Shown here: positions 52,959 through 60,980 of the stretch, in pieces
How positions within the stretch are numbered: the first letter of the stretch is position 1
How the letters are laid out: each line of letters opens with the position of its first letter
Assembly: GCF_014643595.1 (NCBI RefSeq)
Contig: NZ_BMJT01000008.1
Coordinates: forward strand, 92,374 to 156,373
Length of the DNA: 64,000 nucleotides
From: Lysinibacillus alkalisoli
GTDB lineage: Bacteria > Bacillota > Bacilli > Bacillales_A > Planococcaceae
Direction of reading: 5' to 3'
The notes under the pieces: generated by a model
Seen by the model: only the letters and a program-made list of their open reading frames with translations
Told to the model about the DNA's origin: nothing
Database searches by the model: none
Made by a program: the position numbers and the translations under genes

Positions 52959-53785
52959 ATTTCACGATAAATACGAGGTGTGGTTTGAAAATGGTCTTTA
53001 ATTATTTTGATAAATTCTTGTTCAGCATCCAACATGATTAAATGATCTGTATTGCGCAAACGATAAACTAAAGAGTCTTTGTAATTGCTTTGAAAAGTAT
53101 CAATCTTAGAATTTAAAAAGTCATCCTCAGGATTATTATCAGCGATTAATAAAACAATTTTTGCTTGTACATTTTTTAGTAAAGTTAATACGTCAAGATT
53201 CCATTCATCTTTCATATATTGAATTTGATCGTCCTCAGATACTTTAAATTGATACATTTGATGTTCAGCAGACCATTTAATTTGATCAAGTACAGCTTTT
53301 TCAATATTATTGTTCCATAAATTTGGATTATCACTCTTCATATAATTGATAAAAGATGCTTTGTTTTGTAAAACTTCATTTGGGAAACTATTTTCTTCTA
53401 TGTTTTCCCATGTCAACCCTTCAACTTCTTTTAATGCAAAAAAACCGCCATCCACTAATACTACAGTTTTTACTATATCGTACATACTAGCAAAGGTTAG
53501 TGCGATAGAAGCGCCTATGGAGCTACCTATAATGGTTACCTTTTGTGTTAAATTCAAATCAGAAATCGTTTCATTTATTACACGAGCGATATTGTTAAAT
53601 GAATAGTCTTGTAATCTCTCACTATTCCCATGCCCAGGTAAATCCACTGCGATTATAAAAAAATCATCTTTTAGATGTTTAATTACGGAATTCCAAATAA
53701 GATGTGTCCAATTTAATCCATGTAAAAAGATTAGAGGTGTTTTATCTTTATGACCGTATAAATTTATATTAATTTTTCCTGACAT
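52949..53785 (-). CDS. Alpha/beta hydrolase of the microcin-C-like locus
   Basis: 278 residues. Oxyanion motif FLHGLNWTH (about 20-28), DLPGHGNS (48-55), nucleophile S89 in GSSIG, a later acidic residue in LLIADNNPEDD, and a histidine in NTDHLIML near 253: a complete alpha/beta hydrolase triad. Last gene of the minus-strand unit, 2 bp after the M50 gene, so co-transcribed. It may hydrolyse an ester or amide in the modified peptide, release it, or inactivate it for immunity. Substrate unknown. AT-rich like the rest of the locus. Confidence 0.8.
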   Translation of the reverse strand: MSGKININLYGHKDKTPLIFLHGLNWTHLIWNSVIKHLKDDFFIIAVDLPGHGNSERLQDYSFNNIARVINETISDLNLTQKVTIIGSSIGASIALTFASMYDIVKTVVLVDGGFFALKEVEGLTWENIEENSFPNEVLQNKASFINYMKSDNPNLWNNNIEKAVLDQIKWSAEHQMYQFKVSEDDQIQYMKDEWNLDVLTLLKNVQAKIVLLIADNNPEDDFLNSKIDTFQSNYKDSLVYRLRNTDHLIMLDAEQEFIKIIKDHFQTTPRIYREIKK

Positions 53786-53787
53786 AG

Positions 53788-54945
53788 TTAATCCCCCCTC
53801 TTAAAACGTTTATATGCTGCGATTATCCATAAAATGAACTCAAAGAATATTAAAGCTATAACAATAAAAGAATCCCAAAATTCAAATGTATTATAAGCAA
53901 AGGCGGATAGAATATTTAAGGTTGTTTTTAAAGTGTGGAATACTGTTGGAATAGAAAAAAATAAAAATAAATAGCATATGGCAAATAGTGATATTACATA
54001 CAGCCAACTATATCTTTTACATATTATTTGTTCGCGAATGCTTAATTGATCAAAAAATAAACTATATTTAGAAGAGATTTTTCGTAATAAATAAGATATA
54101 CTTCCTTTTGTTAACGTTGAAACGCCAAAATAATTGAGTAAAACATAATAGAAATCGGTTCTTAAAAATATAATGAATTGCCATATTATTTTATAAAATT
54201 GTATTAATGCTACCATTTTTAATAAACTGATTACGAAAATATCATTAATTATTAAAATCAATATGAAAGAAACATTAATAATTAATATATCGATAAAAAA
54301 ACCAGCTAAAAAAGGGATATATCTTTTTTCTCTAGATATTGACCATAATGTATTCATATTGGCTTCTATAACTACCCAGAACCACCTAATACTAAGTTGG
54401 AAATTCATCTTTTTTCCAGTTGCTGAAACAGCTAAATAATGCGCACCTTCATGAACAAAAACTAAAAACCAGGAGACAAAGAAAAACAATAATAGGCTTA
54501 ACCCTATTGAAGACAAAACAAATGTATCTTGATAATTAGGAGTCAATTTGTTTGGAAAAGAAATTAATAAAATAATTGTTAGTAAAATATTTATAATATA
54601 GAAAATTACAGTTGTTTTATTAAATAATAATTTACCTAAATTTTTTATGAAATTGTTTCTATGACCTTCATTAAGGCTAATATTATTTATCACACCTAAA
54701 TTATTGAGTGTATTCATAAAATCTAAAACGTCGATTTCTATTTTTTTATTTTGTAAAATAGAATTCTGAATTTCTTCAATTGTATTATGACCTTCTGCTT
54801 CTTCGATTACATAGACAGCTTCTCTAGGAACACGAAAAAAGATGTTTTTTTGTTCATCACCAATGGTGTAGTCATCTATTTCTTTTATGACAGTTAAATT
54901 GGAAAGTGAAATGATACTATCCTTTGTGAATTTTTCATGTATCAT
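53788..54945 (-). CDS. PqqD-like plus M50 membrane zinc metalloprotease
   Basis: 385 residues from ATG 54945, behind GAGGGAC; a TTG at 54963 is in frame but less likely. The first ~95 residues look like a PqqD-type winged-helix leader-binding domain (FRVPREAVYVIEEAEG, then IQNSILQNKKIEIDVLDF). At least seven membrane segments follow, with the zinc motif HEGAH at H165-H169. A later RTDFYYVLLNYFG could supply the third ligand. YydH-type peptide metalloproteases of RiPP loci share this build. It overlaps the end of the mccB-like gene by 11 bp, so it is coupled. A leader cleavage or export role is inferred. Confidence 0.75.
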   Translation of the reverse strand: MIHEKFTKDSIISLSNLTVIKEIDDYTIGDEQKNIFFRVPREAVYVIEEAEGHNTIEEIQNSILQNKKIEIDVLDFMNTLNNLGVINNISLNEGHRNNFIKNLGKLLFNKTTVIFYIINILLTIILLISFPNKLTPNYQDTFVLSSIGLSLLLFFFVSWFLVFVHEGAHYLAVSATGKKMNFQLSIRWFWVVIEANMNTLWSISREKRYIPFLAGFFIDILIINVSFILILIINDIFVISLLKMVALIQFYKIIWQFIIFLRTDFYYVLLNYFGVSTLTKGSISYLLRKISSKYSLFFDQLSIREQIICKRYSWLYVISLFAICYLFLFFSIPTVFHTLKTTLNILSAFAYNTFEFWDSFIVIALIFFEFILWIIAAYKRFKRGD

Positions 54946-56065
54946 TAGAATGTCCCTCAACAATTTTCATTAAAGTAGTTATATCACATAATTCTTTTGA
55001 GGGGTTTTTTCCGCAAGTTGGACATTGACTAGACTTTTCCCAATGGTAGTCAGAATTCATAGTCAGTTCATTTACATCGAATTGATACATATAACCAGCA
55101 CGCATTTGGTATTCAAGGTTCAATAGATGTTTCATCACTTCAGCTGTAATAAAACCACTTAAAATAGAAACAGTTGGTGCAATAGCTGTGTTTTTCTTTT
55201 CAAAAGTATAGCCATATAAAGTATTTAATTGATATTTAAAAATCGGATCGTTTGTTGAACAATACATTAAAAAACAATCAAAACATCCTTCACCTGAACG
55301 TTTATTGATAAGTATTTTATTTCCATTTATTCCACTAAATATTACAGGTACATTTTTGGTAACACAAGCAAAATTAACCCAACGACTAGATATAATACCA
55401 GGACTATCGATACCACTAATTACTAAATCTACATTTGATAAAAGAGGCAAAATATCTTCAGAACTAGTTATTTTTTTATTTATTATATTTAATTCTATAT
55501 CCGAATTTATTTCTTTAATTCTTTGTTTGGCTGCCTCTGTTTTTAACTTTCCTACATCACCTTCTTTATATATATATTGTCTGTTTAGATTACTATATTC
55601 GACTGTATCAAAATCCAAACCTGTGATCTTACCGACACCTAAACTAGCTAAAGTTGCTACATCTTGGATAGCTCCACCTAGGCCTAAAATAAGTACATGA
55701 GAGTCCTTGATCTTTTTTTGCATATCATAGGAGCTTTTATATATATCGGTGTAGTACTCAAAATAAGTAAAATTAGCTCTATACCTTTCTTTCTCTTGCT
55801 CATTTAATAAATCTTTCATCAAATCTCGATTTTCTAGGATTTTAATATTGTCAAATGTATTAATTAAACCTATTAAATTTTCTAATTGTAAATTATTCAG
55901 TTTGGCTAACTATTCTAGTTCTTTTTGCCCATCGAAGGAAGATAAGAGAGATTCAATTTTATTATCTTCGTCCATTAAATCAAAAGCTTTTTCATGATAT
56001 CCAATTCTAATTTTCTTCTCATATTTAATTAAGGGTGTGACTATTTCTTTTATCTTAGGCTTCAT
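54935..56065 (-). pseudogene. MccB-like ThiF/E1 adenylating enzyme interrupted by one amber codon
   Basis: ATG 56065, behind AGGAGG, opens a frame of 376 codons ending at 54935, with one in-frame TAG (codon 52, 55910-55912). Frame and similarity resume unchanged after it. The first ~75 residues correspond to the peptide-clamp part of MccB (350 residues in E. coli). The rest is an E1-like domain: nucleotide motif GLGGAI (about 128-133), acidic DFDTVEYSNLNRQ, SGIDSP, and zinc cysteines C261/C264 (GCFDC) and C348/C351 (CPTC). MccB adenylates the C-terminal Asn of MccA. The third glycine of GxGGxG is replaced. A restart at about 55819-55822 would give a 294-295-residue protein without the clamp. 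Recent nonsense mutation, amber suppression, two-piece enzyme and sequencing error all remain possible. Confidence 0.75.
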
Positions 56066-56094
56066 TTAAAAACCTCCTATGTATTTCTAAAAAA

Positions 56095-56130
56095 AAGTGT
56101 GTTTAAGTTTATATAAACTTAAACACACTT
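56095..56130 (-). terminator. 36-bp perfect palindrome with T tract between peptide gene and mccB-like gene
   Basis: AAGTGTGTTTAAGTTTAT is followed directly by its exact inverse complement: 18 bp per arm and no extra loop. On the minus strand it is followed by six more T, so it is a strong intrinsic terminator 18 bp after the peptide stop codon. In the E. coli microcin C operon a terminator at the same place makes abundant short mccA mRNA, with partial read-through into mccB. The same logic is likely here. Confidence 0.85.
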
Positions 56131-56148
56131 AGTTATTTCTCCTTCAAA

Positions 56149-56208
56149 TTAGCGGTTGTGGCAAATTAAGGGTGTTAAGTTTTCTACTTCTTTGATTTCA
56201 ATCTTCAT
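56149..56208 (-). CDS. Candidate 19-residue peptide precursor (MccA-like position)
   Basis: A 19-codon gene, MKIEIKEVENLTPLICHNR, directly upstream of the terminator and mccB-like gene, as mccA is. AAGGA lies about 12 bp before the ATG. An in-frame ATG 12 bp earlier would overlap that site. Classic MccA peptides (7 to about 20 residues) end in Asn, which becomes the adenylated residue. This one ends His-Asn-Arg and carries one Cys. So either the Arg is removed first or the chemistry differs. Reality of the gene is supported by position, ribosome site and immediate terminator, not by homology. Confidence 0.6.
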   Translation of the reverse strand: MKIEIKEVENLTPLICHNR

Positions 56209-56531
56209 AGCGAATAACATCCTTTTTATGTAATTAAAACTATTATATACAATATAATTCCGCAAAGCAACTTAATTACCAGAAAATACAGAAAAATCTT
56301 ATAAAGTTTTTCTGTATTAAAAGCTAATAAATATAAATTTTACCATATAATAGTTATATGTAGTGGAATGTGTAATTATTAGTGATAGACATTTTATATT
56401 AATACAAACCTCAATCTCTATTAAAAGTAAGTCTAACTTGTGAACGGGTTGTGGCGTAGGGAGCAAAAAATGGATAATGACATAGCTTTGTCAAAAATAG
56501 AATAGAAGTTTTAGAAAATTCAAAAATGATG
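56209..56531. other. Spacer between divergent units
   Basis: About 320 bp with no credible gene. It should hold the minus-strand promoter of the peptide locus; AT-rich words are present near 56235-56290, but no unambiguous promoter can be picked. Nothing else recognised. Confidence 0.35.
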
Positions 56532-56560
56532 TTGCGTGAGCTAGTAGGCAGTCCTATAAT
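56532..56560 (+). promoter_or_regulatory. Promoter of the T-box transcript
   Basis: TTGCGT (56532-56537) is spaced 17 bp from a perfect TATAAT (56555-56560), just before the T-box stem I. Confidence 0.7.
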
Positions 56561-56573
56561 AAAGGCAATAAGT

Positions 56574-56866
56574 TAAACAGACGTTGATGAGAAGAGTAGA
56601 AGATACAGATGGCAGTACAGAGAGCATTCGTTAGCTGAGAGAGTGCAAGCAAAATGTGTTTTTGAAAATGGCCTCAGAGTCTCGTGCTGAAAGCAAGTCA
56701 TTGCAAGTAGGTCTCGACGGGTTTTGGCATCCGTTACCATTGCCACAGTATCCGATTTTTTCGCGTACTTGTAGAGATTAGTTATGTGAATAACTAATAA
56801 ATTAAGGTGGTACCACGTATATAACACGTCCTTATCGTTCAATCGATAAGGACGTTTTTTTATTTT
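56574..56866 (+). promoter_or_regulatory. T-box riboswitch, probable methionine specificity
   Basis: The T-box core AAGGTGGTACCACG lies at 56804-56817, followed by terminator stem CGTCCTTATCG (56827-56837) / CGATAAGGACG (56844-56854) and seven T. Stem I elements are visible 5': GAGTAGA of the loop E region (about 56593), AGAGAGC of the distal bulge (about 56622), and the specifier region GAAAATGGCC. There ATG at 56668-56670 is the likely specifier codon. The TGGT of the core fits tRNAs with discriminator A, as in tRNA-Met. Uncharged tRNA would prevent termination and allow the SAM-cleaving enzyme downstream to be made. Confidence 0.85.
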
Positions 56867-56884
56867 ATTTGGAGGGATTATGAG

Positions 56885-57763
56885 ATGACAAAACAAAGTT
56901 TAGTATTACAAACCGATTTTGGATTATGTGATGGTGCAGTGAGTGCCATGTATGGTGTTGCTAATTGTGTAGATCCAGCAATACGCATCTTTGATTTAAC
57001 ACATGAAATTCCTACGTATAATATTTGGGAAGCATCGTATCGTTTATTTCAAACTGTTACGTATTGGCCAAAGGATACAGTATTTGTTTCGGTTGTAGAC
57101 CCAGGTGTTGGCTCAGAGCGTTTGAGCATTGTAGCAAAAACAACGAGCGGTCATTATATTGTAACGCCCGATAATGGGACACTCACACATTTAGCTACGC
57201 ATATCGGAATTGAAGAAGCACGTATTATAGACGAAAACAAAAATCGATTACCACAATCAGGTGAGTCATACACTTTCCATGGGCGAGATGTTTATGCTTA
57301 TACAGGTGCACGCTTAGCTACTGGCGTGATTACGTATGAAGAGGTGGGAAACACTATCGATTTAGAAACGATTGTCTTGTTAGAAAATCCAAATGCCTAT
57401 TATGAGGCGAATACGTTCCATGGCAATGTTGATATTTTAGATGTGCGTTTTGGGAATCTATGGTCAAATATTCCGCGCGCACTCTTTGTATCAAAAGGAG
57501 TTGCATATGGTGATGTGATAGAAGTCTCGATTCGAGATGGGCATAGAGAGGTATACCACAGCACGATGGTATATGGACGCTCATTCATGGACACACAACT
57601 GGGAGAGCCATTGTTGTATGTCAACTCATTAGACCAGTTAGGCATTGCAATTAATCAAGGTTCGTTCGCTAAAGCTTATCATGTAGGCACAGGTACGAAT
57701 TGGCAGCTAACTTTACGTGCCACGGGAGAGAAAAAAGTATTGTTAGACTGTCGCCGCTCTTAA
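56885..57763 (+). CDS. SAM hydroxide adenosyltransferase (DUF62 family)
   Basis: 292 residues. DUF62 enzymes use water/hydroxide to split S-adenosylmethionine into adenosine and methionine. Conserved features are the TDFG start (about residues 11-14), DLTHEIP (39-45), VVDPGVGSER (75-84) and FHGRDVYAYTGARLATG (140-156), supplying the Asp-Arg-His triad of the family. The C-terminal beta domain starts NVDILDVRFGNLW. It is a single gene behind a T-box with an apparent Met specifier, so methionine starvation would induce it. That fits an enzyme that releases methionine from SAM. GGAGGGA precedes the ATG. Confidence 0.88.
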   Translation: MTKQSLVLQTDFGLCDGAVSAMYGVANCVDPAIRIFDLTHEIPTYNIWEASYRLFQTVTYWPKDTVFVSVVDPGVGSERLSIVAKTTSGHYIVTPDNGTLTHLATHIGIEEARIIDENKNRLPQSGESYTFHGRDVYAYTGARLATGVITYEEVGNTIDLETIVLLENPNAYYEANTFHGNVDILDVRFGNLWSNIPRALFVSKGVAYGDVIEVSIRDGHREVYHSTMVYGRSFMDTQLGEPLLYVNSLDQLGIAINQGSFAKAYHVGTGTNWQLTLRATGEKKVLLDCRRS

Positions 57764-57808
57764 ATCATGTATGATATAAGGAGCAAAATATAAAGGTGGT
57801 CGTTTAAG

Positions 57809-58534
57809 ATGGCAATTTTTATTTTAGAAGATGATGTGATGCAAGCACAACAACTCAAAAAGCAATTGCAAGAAACTTGTACGAGGTATGCGATTGATGA
57901 CACAATTTATACGACAAGTCGCCCACAAGAGCTCATCAGTTGGATACCTACATCGTCTCCTTATGCCCTCTACTTTTTAGATATTGAAATTAAAGGAGAT
58001 AACCGACAAGGCTTAAAAACAGCACAACAAATTCGAACACTCGACCCGACTGGTATGATTGTTTTCATTACCACTCATGCGGAATTAGCACCAATCTCCT
58101 ATGAATATATGGTGTCAGCTTTTACATACATTGTGAAACAAGCACCACTAGAAAAGCGATTACAACAAATTACAGCCTGTATTGAGCAATACGCAAAAAA
58201 TAATGCCAATCCTGCTATACCCGATGATTTTATTGTAGATACAGCATGGACAACAGTACGTTTGCCATTTTCTACACTACAATATATTATGACGGCAGAG
58301 CCCCATCGGTTAGAGGCCATTACCACTCAGCAAGTCGTGCAGTTTTATGGCACATTAAAAGAGGTGGAGGGTATAGATACACGTTTATTTCGGTGTCATC
58401 AATCTTATGTTGTATATGTACCTAACATACGAGCGATAGATTACAAAGCAAGGATAATTCATATGCAAGCAGGGGTAGACATACCTTTCTCAAGAAGGAA
58501 TTTACGTAAATTAAAGGCGCTGATACAGAGATGA
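57809..58534 (+). CDS. LytTR-type response regulator
   Basis: 241 residues. The receiver domain has EDD at 7-9, phosphoacceptor D58 in YFLDIEIKG, and VKQAP at about 110. The C-terminal LytTR DNA-binding domain (about 140-241) reads LFRCHQSYVVYVPNIRAID and PFSRRNLRKLKALI. This is the AgrA/ComE architecture used in peptide quorum sensing and bacteriocin control. Its stop overlaps the kinase start (ATGA). No peptide pheromone gene is visible next to it. Confidence 0.88.
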   Translation: MAIFILEDDVMQAQQLKKQLQETCTRYAIDDTIYTTSRPQELISWIPTSSPYALYFLDIEIKGDNRQGLKTAQQIRTLDPTGMIVFITTHAELAPISYEYMVSAFTYIVKQAPLEKRLQQITACIEQYAKNNANPAIPDDFIVDTAWTTVRLPFSTLQYIMTAEPHRLEAITTQQVVQFYGTLKEVEGIDTRLFRCHQSYVVYVPNIRAIDYKARIIHMQAGVDIPFSRRNLRKLKALIQR

Positions 58535-59865
58535 TGCTAAATATCATAATGATTGTCTGGTATAGCGTCATTGCATTATGTCATTTGGCTGTTTTTTTAT
58601 TATTAATTCAGCAAACGGCATTTTTATCTAAGCGTATGTTAGGTATTAGTATGGTTTTTACTTTGTTATTAGCTAGCGCTATTTCTATCAGTGGATACTC
58701 AGAATTAAATTTGTTGTTGTTACTTCTACTTATTATCATTGGCTTGCCTAAAAGACAGGAAGGCATGCCTGTATTTTATATTGTAGGTAGCGCTCTACTA
58801 AGTTACTTTGTTGTAACGATTTTACGCATTATAGTAGATAAGAGCGCATATACGCTCTATTTACAAACACCTTTTTATTACGGTGTGACTACGCAATTAT
58901 TACTTCCACTAGCAAGTGCTTTACTATTATTAGGGCTTATTATAGTAGGTCGTAAAAAAATTGTAGCATTATCGGCTATATTACAACAAAGTAAGTGGTA
59001 TCCTGTCATTTTTGTAATTAGTTTGGTTGGTAACATATTATTAATGATCGCCTCTCAACCCAAAATAGCTTTTTTGCAAACATGGCAATTATATTTAGCT
59101 AATCAGATGATGTTATATTTGTGGGGCCTTACATTACTACTAGGATTGATTGTGATTTTGAGTATTCATTTCACAAAAGAATATGCCAATATTATGAGTC
59201 AAAAACAAGCGGATAAAGAGTTGATGCACTATATGCAAAAGCTAGAGGCCACGCACGAGGAGTTGGCAACGTTTCGTCATGACTATATGAATATTTTATT
59301 ATCTTTAGATTATAGTATTCGTACGCACGACTTAGCCACAATTGAAAAGACGTATTATCAAGTCGTTAAGCCAACAGAGCAAGTATTTAATCAACAACAA
59401 GTCGAGGTGCTCAAACTCTCGCGGATTGCCAATATTGAGTTAAAAAGCTTATATTATGCGAAGGTGCGTGAGGCACAGCAGCAAGGTATTCAAGTATACC
59501 TTGATATTCCATTACCACTACCGATTTTATCAATCGAAAGAAGTTCACTCATTCGCATGATGGCTATTTTATTAGATAATGCGATTGAGGCGGCTGCATC
59601 TACAGAAGGCAAGGAAATATATGTATCACTCTTTGAAACGCCAAAACAAAGCTATCATATGATTATTCGTAATACCTACGCTAATACCCAATTATCTTTA
59701 CCAAATCTTTTTCAAAAGCAACATTCCACAAAGGGAGCGCAACGTGGCTTAGGTTTATATTATGTACAACAAATCGTCCGTAAACATCCCCAGCTCACAT
59801 TACAGACGACAATGACAGATCAATATTTTACACAACATGTACAAGTGACCAATTATGCGGAATAA
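58531..59865 (+). CDS. AgrC-like GHKL sensor histidine kinase
   Basis: 444 residues. Six or seven membrane segments in the first ~210 residues form the sensor, as in AgrC/ComD. H250 lies in TFRHDYMNILLSLDY, the H box of the HPK10 class. The ATPase domain has MAILLDNAIEAA and RGLGLYYVQQIV. It is translationally coupled to the LytTR regulator. The AgrB protease and AgrD precursor are absent here, so the ligand is unknown. The next genes encode an intramembrane protease and a lipoprotein. Confidence 0.85.
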   Translation: MMLNIIMIVWYSVIALCHLAVFLLLIQQTAFLSKRMLGISMVFTLLLASAISISGYSELNLLLLLLLIIIGLPKRQEGMPVFYIVGSALLSYFVVTILRIIVDKSAYTLYLQTPFYYGVTTQLLLPLASALLLLGLIIVGRKKIVALSAILQQSKWYPVIFVISLVGNILLMIASQPKIAFLQTWQLYLANQMMLYLWGLTLLLGLIVILSIHFTKEYANIMSQKQADKELMHYMQKLEATHEELATFRHDYMNILLSLDYSIRTHDLATIEKTYYQVVKPTEQVFNQQQVEVLKLSRIANIELKSLYYAKVREAQQQGIQVYLDIPLPLPILSIERSSLIRMMAILLDNAIEAAASTEGKEIYVSLFETPKQSYHMIIRNTYANTQLSLPNLFQKQHSTKGAQRGLGLYYVQQIVRKHPQLTLQTTMTDQYFTQHVQVTNYAE

Positions 59866-59936
59866 CGAACCATATACGAAAAAAAGCTTACAATTTTTTG
59901 CGATTTTCCTACACTAAAGGGGAGGTGAATATCGCG

Positions 59937-60596
59937 ATGGTTGTAGGCTTTATCTTTTTTATTACATTCATTATACCTATGATTTGTGGCGTTTTAGCAT
60001 GGCGCTCCCATAGTGCAAAAGCATTTTTTATAGGTGCATTAGCTTTTGTTGTTGCCCAAGTACTTATTCGACTGCCGCTTTTAGGTTGGCTCAGTTATCA
60101 CAGTGATACTTATATGTTATGGCGAAACACAATGCCTCTTGTCTTTAGTATTATTTTAGGGTTATCGGCAGCATTAATGGAGAGTTGTGCGCGATTGATC
60201 GGATTGAAGGGGTTAAAAGCCGTGACGAAACAACAAGCCATCTTTTTTGGCTTAGGTCATGGTGGGGTTGAGGCACTACTTATCGTAGGGGTGCCTATGT
60301 TATTGCAGCCTGCGTTATGGGATAGTATTACAGTTGTGGCAGGGGTGGAACGGATTTTTGCTATGGTATTACATGTCGGTTTAACATTGCTTGTTTGGTT
60401 AACTGTACAAACAAAAAAGTGGCGCTATTTCATGATGGCTATTACTCTGCATACGACGGTCGATGCTAGCATTGGCATCGTAAATACGTTGTGGCCTCAC
60501 TATGCGATACTTATTCTTGAAACATTGTTGATTGTCGTGAGTATAACTACATTATATTATGGTAACAAGAAAGGAAATGAATGGCATGAGATATAA
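59937..60596 (+). CDS. YhfC-type putative glutamic intramembrane protease
   Basis: 219 residues from ATG 59937, behind GGGGAGGTG, with about seven membrane segments. The YhfC (PF10086) pattern is visible: E82 in ALMESCARLIGL, H108 and E112 in GLGHGGVEALLIVG, and HTTVDAS near residue 175. The family is related to Abi/CAAX-type intramembrane proteases. It overlaps the lipoprotein gene by 11 bp and follows an AgrC/AgrA-like pair, so it could cleave a signal or the kinase partner. The role is inferred. Confidence 0.7.
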   Translation: MVVGFIFFITFIIPMICGVLAWRSHSAKAFFIGALAFVVAQVLIRLPLLGWLSYHSDTYMLWRNTMPLVFSIILGLSAALMESCARLIGLKGLKAVTKQQAIFFGLGHGGVEALLIVGVPMLLQPALWDSITVVAGVERIFAMVLHVGLTLLVWLTVQTKKWRYFMMAITLHTTVDASIGIVNTLWPHYAILILETLLIVVSITTLYYGNKKGNEWHEI

Positions 60597-60969
60597 AGCA
60601 TTATTAGTAGTAATAAGTAGCTTGTGTATTTTACTAGCAGCATGTAGCTCCAATGTAGAGAGTGATGTGGCAACAGATTACGAAAAAGAAGCACATACTA
60701 TTATAGAGTTATTATATGCTAGTGATTTTGAAGCGGTTTATCAGCGTTTTGATACAGAAATGCAAAAAGCATTACCAATTGCTAAATTAGAGGAGTTAAC
60801 ACCTGTGATTCAAGAAGCTGGCGAGTTTGTTTCATTTAAAAAAACGGCTGTTGATGAGAAAGATGGATTATATGTGGTGACAACGGTTGCTGAGTATTCA
60901 AAAGAAAAGCGTGTTTTCACCTTAACATTCGATCAAGAGAAGCAAGTGAAGGGATTATTTATTAATTAA
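60586..60969 (+). CDS. DUF3887-like lipoprotein
   Basis: 127 residues from ATG 60586. Lipoprotein signal MRYKALLVVISSLCILLAAC with lipobox LAAC (Cys at residue 20), then a compact extracellular domain with TIIELLYASDFEAVYQRFD, the DUF3887 pattern. Other in-frame starts (60559, 60577) would spoil the signal peptide length. It overlaps the protease gene. Lipoprotein signal peptides are known sources of peptide pheromones in enterococci, which makes its position after a protease and sensor pair noteworthy. No such role is shown. Confidence 0.7.
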   Translation: MRYKALLVVISSLCILLAACSSNVESDVATDYEKEAHTIIELLYASDFEAVYQRFDTEMQKALPIAKLEELTPVIQEAGEFVSFKKTAVDEKDGLYVVTTVAEYSKEKRVFTLTFDQEKQVKGLFIN

Positions 60970-60980
60970 GGAGTGACATC

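Noticed and set aside
56573..56896. 107-codon minus-strand ORF upstream of the SAM hydrolase
   Set aside because: It is the complement of the T-box leader and has no ribosome binding site or family.
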